Positions 56,899-64,000 of a stretch of 64,000 bases of DNA are shown piece after piece. How positions within the stretch are numbered: the stretch's first letter is position 1; each line of letters begins with the position of its first letter. The DNA lies in the NCBI GenBank assembly GCA_030765065.1, contig CM060977.1, positions 126,484,295 to 126,548,294 on the forward strand, read 5' to 3'. Below the pieces are notes generated by a model that saw only the letters and a program-made list of their open reading frames with translations, had not been told where the DNA came from and made no database searches. Made by a program: the position numbers and the translations under genes. Origin of the DNA: Deroplatys truncata. Taxonomy: Eukaryota; Arthropoda; Insecta; Mantodea; Mantidae.

Positions 56899-57524
56899 CA
56901 TATGGCCTCTCGTCAGATTGTATTCAACAAGTCTATATACATTGGTATGAGTGTGTTGGACATCTCCAAGACATTAATGTATCACTATCATTACGACGTG
57001 TTGTTGCCTTATTATGGAGCAGAAAACCTGAAGCTTATGTATATGGACACTGATTCATTCATTCATCGTGTAACAACTGAAGATGTGTACCAGGACAGGC
57101 TACGTTTTCTTGAGCATCTCGATACAGCTGATTACCCTGCCAACCATATATGCTACTCTACTCATAACAAGAATGTATTGGGAAAATTTAAAGATGAGGC
57201 TAATAGCAAAATCATCCTGCGCTTTGTTGGACTACGTCCTAAGATGTATGCCTTAGATATTCAAGGATCAATGATAAAAAGATTAAAGGTATAAAACATA
57301 GCGCTATTAAGCCGTACATTTCGTTTGACAGCTATACAGACTGTCTTAAAACCTGTGAAATCATCAGAACGCCCATGAATCTAATCCTATCACTAAAGCA
57401 TGCTGTTGCCACAGTGCAAGTGAATAAAATTACATTGAATCCCTTTGATGATAAAAGAATTATTGCTGAGGATGGAATAACTACCAATGCGTATGCACAT
57501 TACAGTATTACAAGCAGTGCTTAA
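56899..57524 (+). pseudogene. polB: Polinton-type DNA polymerase B, C-terminal fragment 1 (right arm)
   Basis: Mirror of 49499-50124. Starts HMASRQIVF directly after the low-complexity block (gctgctgta|catatggcc) and includes YMDTDS. A frameshift follows the SMIKRLK region; the second frame ends with ITLNPFDDKR and stops at TAA 57522. Two residues differ from the left arm (CYSTHNKNV against CYSTNNKKV). Inactive remnant. Confidence 0.88.
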
Positions 57525-57954
57525 GAGAATGTAAGTCGAAGATGAAGATTTTCTCGTGAGTCTACAATCTTAAAATGAAGTTTATCCGTGTGCTGTGTAT
57601 GTAACTAGCAGACGTCTGATGAAGAAAGAAGAAGATGGAAGGGAAGGTGGTAACCCTGCCATTAGGAGCAATCCTAGTGCTAGTCTCAAGCCTAGATAAA
57701 AAGGGGAGAGACGCCTACAACAAACTAAAATAAAGGTATGTTGAGGTAAACTTTTCAATTAAAACTCTCGAATAATAAAACCTGAATAAAACATTGAGGT
57801 TATCTTTGGTTAGTCGGATTAGGTTAGTCGATGACTGAGTAGAATAGATGATGAGAGGAACGTTTGGATTGGTCGGGTTAATCTAGGCTAGGTTCTCGTA
57901 CTTATTGTCTAAGTTATGAAGGATGGATTAGCTTAGATTACCTTAGCAATGGGC

Positions 57955-58160
57955 TGGTTGCGTGTTGTTCTTACGTTTTGTTACTTGGTTACATAGTTAC
58001 TACGTGTTGTTACGTCGTGTGACGTTTCTGGTTACGTGATGTCACGTGATGTAATGAGGATACGTGCTTATGTTACTTAGTGTGACGTCTTGTCATGCTG
58101 TTATGTTACGTCTTGTTACGTGGTTACGTTTGTTGGTTACGTCTTGTTACGTGATTATGT
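57955..58160 (-). repeat. ACGTAAC-rich cluster (right arm)
   Basis: Reads gttacgt on the plus strand many times; mirror of 48870-49065. Confidence 0.85.
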
Positions 58161-58359
58161 TAGGAATGAATAGACAATGAGAAGATGCAGAACATACAAG
58201 GTGGGCATAGGTTAGGACGTATACTTTACTGTAAACCGATATACAGTTTATCCCTGCAGGTTATAACTGTTTAACATATAAGTTTGTAAGATTTAGAAAA
58301 AAGTATATAAATTGTTGTAACGTTGGATGAGAAATGTTTATGATCTAATTACTCTCTAT

Positions 58360-59220
58360 ATTACCATGAGTACCTGTGATACTAGTTGAATTACCTGCTA
58401 AAATGACTTAAATACCTGTGATACTACCCGAATCATGAGAAATTACCTTAACTAGCTCTGATACAAATTCCTGTTCTAAATTAGCACGAGCACCTGTGAC
58501 ACTATCTGGTTTTCCTTAAATATCAATGATACTGGATGAATTACCTGTTAAAATGACTCATATACCATTGATACAACCTGAATCACCTGCATTTACCTTA
58601 AATAGCTGTGATACAAATCTCTGATCGAAATTATCACGAGTATCTGTGAAACTATGCTGATTACCCGAATACTTACGATATTACCTGAACTATCTGTAAA
58701 ATACGAAACTACGTTATAACCAACCCTGGAACCTGCCCTCCTGTAATGCTAGCTTAATTACTCTAAACACCTATGACGCTTGAATTATGCTAAATACCTA
58801 CGATACTAGCTGAGTTACCTGTGAAATATGAAACTATGCTATACCCAACCCCTGGAATCTATCCTCCTGTGATACTAGATGAATTAGCCTAAATACCTAC
58901 AATACTAACTGAATTACCTGTGAAATCATACACTGCTATGATGCAGTCAGACTCTTGTAATAGTAGCTGAATTAGCTTAAATGCCCTCCGATACTAACTG
59001 AATTGCCTGTGCAAAATATGCAGCTATGATACGTCCTGCTCCAGGAAACTAGCCTCCTGTGATACTAGCTGAGTGACTCTAAACACTTATGTTACTTGAA
59101 TTATCCTAAATACCTACGATACTCTCTGAATTACCTGCAACATCATACGGAACTATGCTATATCCGCTTCCCCGGGATATGTCCTACCCTGTGATACTAA
59201 CTGAATTACTTACCTGTTAG
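58360..59220 (-). repeat. degenerate AATTCAG/GTATCACAGG repeat (right arm)
   Basis: Mirror of 47800-48660, read as 'gatactaactgaattacctg' variants. Confidence 0.8.
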
Positions 59221-59231
59221 TGTGAGTGGGT

Positions 59232-59984
59232 TAGCTTTTCCCTTTGCTGGTCACCTTTTTCCCTTTGCTGGTCACCTTTTTTCCCTTTGCTGGTCACATT
59301 TTTCCCTTTACTGGACACCTTTTTCCCTTTGCTGGTCACCTTTTCCCCTTTGCTGCTCTCCTTTTTCCCGTTGCTGGTCACCTTTTTCCCTTTGCAGGTC
59401 ACCTTTTCCCCTTTGCTGGTCACCTTTTTCCCTTTGCTGGTCACGTTTTTCCCTTTGCTGGTCACGTTTTTCCCTTTGCTGGTCACCTTTTTCCCTTTGC
59501 TGGTCATCTTTTTTCCCTTTGCTGGTCACATTTTTCCCTTTGCTGGTCACATTTTTCCCTTTGCTGGTCACATTTTTCCCTTTTCTGGTCACGTTTTTCC
59601 CTTTTCTGGTCACGTTTTCCCTTTTTCTGGTCACCTTTTTCCCTTTTTTGGTCACCTTTTTCCCTTTGCTGGTCACCTTTTTCCCTTTGCTGGTAACGTT
59701 TTTCCCGTTGCTGGTCACCTTTTTCCCTTTGCTGGTAACGTTTTTCCCGTTGCTTGTTACCTTTTTTCCCATTGCTGATCACGTTTTTCCCTTTGCTGGT
59801 CACCTTTTCTCTCTTTGCTGGTCACCTATTTCCCTTTGCTGGTCACGTTTTTCGCTTTGCTGGTCACCTTTTTCCCTTTGCTGGTCACATTTTTCCCTTT
59901 GCTGGTCACGTTTTTCCCTTTGCAGGTCAACGTTTTCCCTTTGTGTGTCACTTTTTCCCTGAGCCGCCACCTTTTCCCTGAATG
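59232..59984 (-). repeat. 21-bp minisatellite, about 35 units (right arm)
   Basis: Mirror of 47102-47790 but about 64 bases longer, close to three extra units. Produces ORFs up to 246 codons (59222-59962) in several frames, all repeat by-products. Confidence 0.93.
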
Positions 59985-60559
59985 GGTTACGTGATGGGCA
60001 TGTCTAGAATTAGGTTTCTAACATTAGCATGAAACAGTTTACCACTAAGTTCACGTCTAAAGTCGCTTTCAAAGTCTAGCCCCTCCCCTCCTATTCCCTA
60101 TCTCTCCTGTATATAAGTCCATATTCCTACTGCTTCACTATCTGTCTAGCCTACCGACTCTCCTCGTGTCCCTATACCTCTCATATAAACCATACTCTAC
60201 TCCTCTACCTCTGCGTAGCCTAGCCCAACTCCTCTCCTCGTTTCCCTGTACCTCTCATATAAACCATACTCTGCTCCTCGACCTCTGTCTAACCTAACAT
60301 CCCTCCTCCTGTTCTATACTTCTCATACATATAAACGCCTACTCTACTCTCAACCTCTGTCTAGCCTAACACCACTCCCCGTATCCCCTACCTCTCATAA
60401 AGCGCATTCCTCCTGCCCCCCTCTAGCTGAGTATCACTCCTTGGTTTCCTATCTAACCTAACTTTAACACCTGTCTATCCTAGCATAGGATCTCTCTCCG
60501 TTTTCTCGTCTCTCCTTATAAACACATACTCAATTCTCCTAACCTAACACCCCTCCTCC

Positions 60560-61240
60560 TGTTCCCAACCTCTCTCATATAAAGGACATACTCTACCCTT
60601 CAACTCTGTCTAGCCTAACAGTCCACCTCGTTTTCCTATACCATTCATGTAAACCATACTCTACTTCTTGACCTCTGTCTAGCCTAACACCCCTGCTCCT
60701 GTTCGTACCTCTCTCATATACAAGACATGCTCTACCCTTCAACTCTGTCTAGTCTAATACCCCTCCTCGTTTTTCTATACCTTTCATATAAACCATACTC
60801 TACTTCTTGACCTCTGCCTAGCCTAACACCCCTGCTCCTGTTCTCTACCTCTCTCATATACAAGACATGCTCTGCCCTTCAACTCTGTCTAGCCTAACAC
60901 CCCTCCTCGTTTTCCTATACCTTTCATATAAACCATACTCTACTTCTTGACCTCTGTCTAGCCTAACACCCCTGCTCCTGTTCCCTACCTCTCTCATATA
61001 CAAGACATGCTCTACCCTTCAACTCTGTCTAGCCTAACACCCCTCCTCGTTTTCCTATACCTTTCATATAAACCATACTCTACTTCTCGAACTCTGTCTA
61101 GCCTAACACCCCTGCTCCTGTTCCCTACCTCTCTCATATAAAAGACATGCTCTACCCTTCAACTTTGTCTAACCTAACACCCCTCCTCTTTTTCCTATAC
61201 CTTTCATATAAACCCTACTCTACTCCTCGACCTCTGTCTA
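60560..61240 (-). repeat. 140-bp tandem repeat, five units (right arm)
   Basis: 'tatacc-ttcat-taaacc' recurs near 60637, 60777, 60917, 61057 and 61197. One unit fewer than the left arm. Confidence 0.93.
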
Positions 61241-61443
61241 GTCTAACACCTCTCTACTATCTCTTCCATATGAACGTATTTCCCTCCTTTAGCATCTGAC
61301 TAGCCTAGCATCAGCCCTGGTATTCCCTATCTCACCCATATATACGCATTTTCCTCCTTGAACCGCCCCATCTAGCCTCGTTTTCCCTATCCTTTCCCAT
61401 ACAAACGCAAAAACTGTGCTCGATCTCTCTATATTTACCTACT

Positions 61444-61449
61444 CACCGC
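61444..61449 (+). repeat. target site duplication CACCGC (right)
   Basis: Identical to 45496-45501. Confidence 0.9.
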
Positions 61450-61860
61450 ATACAGACCATTCGGCCCCTTGTGTTTCTACCGTGCCCCTAGTAGGGAAGG
61501 ATGAGAGGAAAGACCCGACCAAATACGGATGACGACGGGCGCAAGCACGAACGAATGGGATTCCTAATGTTTCTAGATTGAACGCCTCCAACGCCACTCG
61601 AGCCTCCGGGAGGTGCCTGAAGGCACTCAGAGGCGCGTATCCAACCGACCGGTCCCTGGACGACGTCAGGCAGAAACTTTTACATAGTACACCACAACCC
61701 ACCGAGTACCGTTGCCTGGTCCTACAACCCTGAAACAAACGACAAGGAAGATAATGGGTATAGGAAATGAGAGTCAAGAGAGCTTTGGAAGAAGATGAAC
61801 CACCCCAGCATTCACCTACCGCTCAGCGGAAACCACGAAAAACGTATTGTACACTCGCTT
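61450..61860 (-). mobile_element. SINE, right part, split by the Polinton-like element
   Basis: Continues the SINE from 45501 with 'atacagaccattcgg', 'cctaatgtttctagatt', 'ctacaaccctgaaac'. The tRNA-like head is missing or decayed beyond 61850. The minus-strand ORF 61439-61777 is SINE translation. Confidence 0.8.
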
Positions 61861-62047
61861 CAATTAATGCCGTCCCCGCAGCTTTAGGAGGCATTGTACT
61901 GGCCTTTACAGGTGCGAATGTTTAGCAAGGAGGAGGTGTGCCTATCTGTTTATTTTTTCGCGCATGCAGTTGCGAGCTGTTTTACGTGCACAGTTCCAGA
62001 TTATTCACATAAGAATATATAACTTCGAGCAAAGTTTTATTCTTCAA

Positions 62048-62660
62048 CACTTATAATAACCATGTTAAAATAATATATAACTAAATAAAACAATGTTTCG
62101 CACAATATTTCCACGAAAAAATATTTTTAATGGCAACATAATATAAAACTGAAATATATTCTGCTTTTTACTCTCAAATAGAACGTATTTCCTAACCATT
62201 ATTGGCATCATCTGTCCAATCTAAATATACTACTAATTAAAACAGTGTATTAACACTGTTTTGCACAATTTATTCATGAAAAATTATTTTAATGATAATA
62301 TAATGTAAAACTGAAGTGAATTAGTTTTTACTCCCAAAGAGGACAATTTATTAGACATTTTAATGATCTATACAACCTCTATTCTTGTCCAATATCTACC
62401 TGATTTAGCCACCTGGGCCCTGAATTACTTAGGTACTGGAAAAACTCTTGACTCTGAGCGCAAATGTTTCCACATTTCATGACAGAGTTCCCAGAGAGCG
62501 ACGAGTGATTCAGTGCCTAGGCGGATAAATCAGGTACTGGGCAAGAATGGGGGACAGGTTATTAAAATAATGTTAGTAAATGTGTCCTACTTGAGAGTAA
62601 AAAATATAAAGTATTTCAATTTTACATTATATTTCGTGGAGATATTGTGGCGTATTTCAC
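62048..62660. repeat. AT-rich repeat in direct and inverted copies (fold-back)
   Basis: 'ataaaac' ... 'gcacaatattt' ... 'acataatataaaactgaa' near 62075-62155 recurs directly near 62235-62320. In inverse ('ttcaattttacattatattt', 'tacttgagagtaaaaa') it recurs at about 62565-62645. 'cttgtccaatatctacctga' near 62384 pairs with 'atcaggtactgggcaag' near 62528. Non-coding. Confidence 0.65.
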
Positions 62661-63177
62661 CAGCAATGTTACGTGCTGGGTAGAGGCCTAAAAGTTCACA
62701 TGAAAATTAAATTAATTTCTAATACCCAGCACGCACATTGAGGGGACGTATACTTACTTTGCTGTGGATAACCGAAACGTGGTGTGGAGGTTAAGAGGAA
62801 GGCGTGGGTTTTACTGCACAAAATCCATAACACAAATCTACTTACATTTCCTAGATTTATTTCCCAAACGTTTGGGGTTCCTATATTATTAAAAATGGAA
62901 GGTGGGAGGAGAGGTCCACCGATCCAATGCCAGGGTTACACACGCGGTCCGTTCCTCACGGAATCCTAACTGAGACAGACGCTATATCCCGCACTACCAG
63001 CCAAGAGTGACGTAAACAACAATGTGTCTGGTAACAGGACGCCAATGCATGCGCGAAAAGGTAAACAGTTATACGCACCTCCTCTTTGCTATACATACTC
63101 ACCTGTGAAGGCCAGTAGAATGCCTCCCAAAGCTGCGGAACGGAATAAATGGAAGCGAATGTACAAGTGGGCGGTTG
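62661..63177. other. non-coding; short hairpin at 62670-62743
   Basis: cgtgctgggta near 62670 pairs with tacccagcacg near 62733. No supported gene; ORFs at 62784 and 63024 have no recognised domain. Confidence 0.4.
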
Positions 63178-63246
63178 CCGATCGAACCCGGGACCTCCCG
63201 AATGCAAGTCGCACACGTTACCGCGGTGCCACCTCGCTCAGTTACT
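63178..63246 (-). mobile_element. SINE head fragment
   Basis: On the minus strand: 'ctgagcgaggtggcaccgcg' (A-box region) and 'gggttcgatcggc' (B box). Body absent. Confidence 0.55.
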
Positions 63247-64000
63247 ATAGGTAAGTAGAACAGAAAGCAAAAATAATTTATGCGCCGACAGAATACTAAC
63301 ACACAGCTGAAAATATTGGCATACAACATTTTCACCAAACAGCGCTGATCAACTGCTTAATTAAAAGCCTGCAGCACCTGGAAATGGGAGAGTGCATAGG
63401 GAAGAGGAGCTTCAGAAATACACAACACCAGATCAAATATTAACAGGTGCACGCCCCGATAACCTAGCACAAACAATGAAAATCTTGTACATATACCTGC
63501 AAACAGCATGTTTATCACTCACACACAAGAACTGTGTTTATGCATGTAATGAGTTTTGATGGTTAATATCCAGCACCCACTGAATATTCTGTTTGTCCAT
63601 CTCTTCTGCCAGTTTGGAGCCCTTTCTCAGGAAGCGGGAGCACTTCATTACAAACGGTAACACGATGGGGAATCAACAAAGCTTTAATGCGAAATCCAAA
63701 CCATACCGGGCGCATATCCAAGCTAAATTTCAACGTACGTACGTATTTAGTGCAGAGCCTATGATCGTCCTGCGGCTGCTGTGAGGCCGAAGAAAGGTTT
63801 AAAACTATCCGAACCTGTTTAAAACCGATAATTATCTGTAAGATAATCAAGTAGAACATTTAATAATAATAATTTTAAAGATCAGAGTATACATAAAAAA
63901 CAAACAATATTCACATGACACTCTACTCACTCTACTGTCCTATAGTTCCCAAGGTTCAAGCTCAACACGACGGAGGGCGATGAATTTTTTCGGGCATGAA
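63247..64000. other. non-coding, nothing recognised
   Basis: Short overlapping ORFs on both strands near 63563-63859 without recognisable features. Confidence 0.4.

Larger units (their letters stand above)
45502..61443. mobile_element. giant palindromic Polinton/Maverick derivative (15.94 kb)
   Basis: The element starts AGTAGGTAAATATAGAG and ends with the inverse, CTCTATATTTACCTACT: 5'-AG...CT-3' termini with a 6-bp target duplication, both hallmarks of Polintons (DNA transposons encoding protein-primed polymerase and retroviral-type integrase, related to adintoviruses). Both arms carry family B polymerase fragments. Length (15.9 kb) is also Polinton-like. Unusually, the element is one inverted repeat: 45502 to about 53000 pairs with about 54022-61443. 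Integrase, ATPase, protease and capsid genes were not found, and both arms are mostly tandem repeats, so it is non-autonomous. High arm identity suggests recent formation or ongoing homogenisation. Confidence 0.88.
54022..61443 (-). repeat. right arm of the giant inverted repeat
   Basis: Inverse of 45502-53000, with the same order of blocks. Carries five 140-bp units against six in the left arm, and about 64 bp more of the 21-bp minisatellite. Confidence 0.93.

Noticed and set aside
59222..59962. 246-codon ORF (and others of 99-228 codons) in the minisatellite
   Set aside because: All are translations of a roughly 21-bp repeat open in several frames on both strands; no non-repetitive coding part exists.
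45502..61443. Palindrome as a sequencing or assembly artefact
   Set aside because: The arms differ by whole repeat units and by substitutions, the spacer is asymmetric, and both borders fit a 6-bp target duplication in a SINE. An artefact cannot be fully excluded without reads.

Overview
This is eukaryotic, AT-rich, intron/intergenic-type DNA from an animal, almost certainly an insect (possibly a polyneopteran, which is a guess). The basis is decayed mariner and Tc1 transposases of insect type, tRNA-derived SINEs, a non-LTR retrotransposon RNase H remnant, many MITEs, and no bacterial-style operons. I find no complete host gene. One 77-codon ORF near the left end (559-792) could be a first exon. 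Nearly everything recognisable is mobile DNA.

Layout. 0-13 kb: a possible first exon, a nested Tc1/mariner-type element (2783-4330), a nearly full-length mariner with TA target duplications (6610-7914), a LINE RNase H fragment (10623-11343), a Tc1 element (11637-12879), and tRNA-derived SINEs. 13-45 kb: dominated by one unnamed non-coding repeat family (called here the 'TTTCTCTAC family', about 0.85-1.1 kb), with roughly 16 copies or fragments on both strands. Several copies are interrupted by younger elements: a hAT-like MITE, a palindromic MITE twice, and a Tc1-like element. Another mariner (21957-23151), another Tc1 (40192-41568) and two fold-back DDE-transposon derivatives (29107-29840, 33173-33976) lie here too.

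45.5-61.4 kb is the standout. It is a 15.94-kb element with 5'-AG...CT-3' ends, flanked by a 6-bp direct repeat CACCGC and inserted cleanly in a SINE. These are Polinton/Maverick hallmarks, and each arm carries fragments of a protein-primed family B DNA polymerase. Unlike a normal Polinton, the whole element is an inverted repeat: about 7.5-kb and 7.4-kb arms, a roughly 1-kb spacer, and no other Polinton gene seen. Each arm holds, from the outside in, a 140-bp tandem repeat, a 21-bp minisatellite, a GTATCACAGG/AATTCAG repeat, an ACGTAAC cluster, polB fragment 1, a GCTGTA-type low-complexity block, polB fragment 2, and part of a regular array of B-box-like TTCGA motifs. The arms differ by one whole 140-bp unit, about three 21-bp units and scattered substitutions.

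61.4-64 kb: the other half of the interrupted SINE, an AT-rich fold-back repeat and a SINE tail. Nothing here works together as a pathway. The window is a record of nested insertion, and its main interest is the giant palindromic Polinton derivative and the unnamed repeat family.
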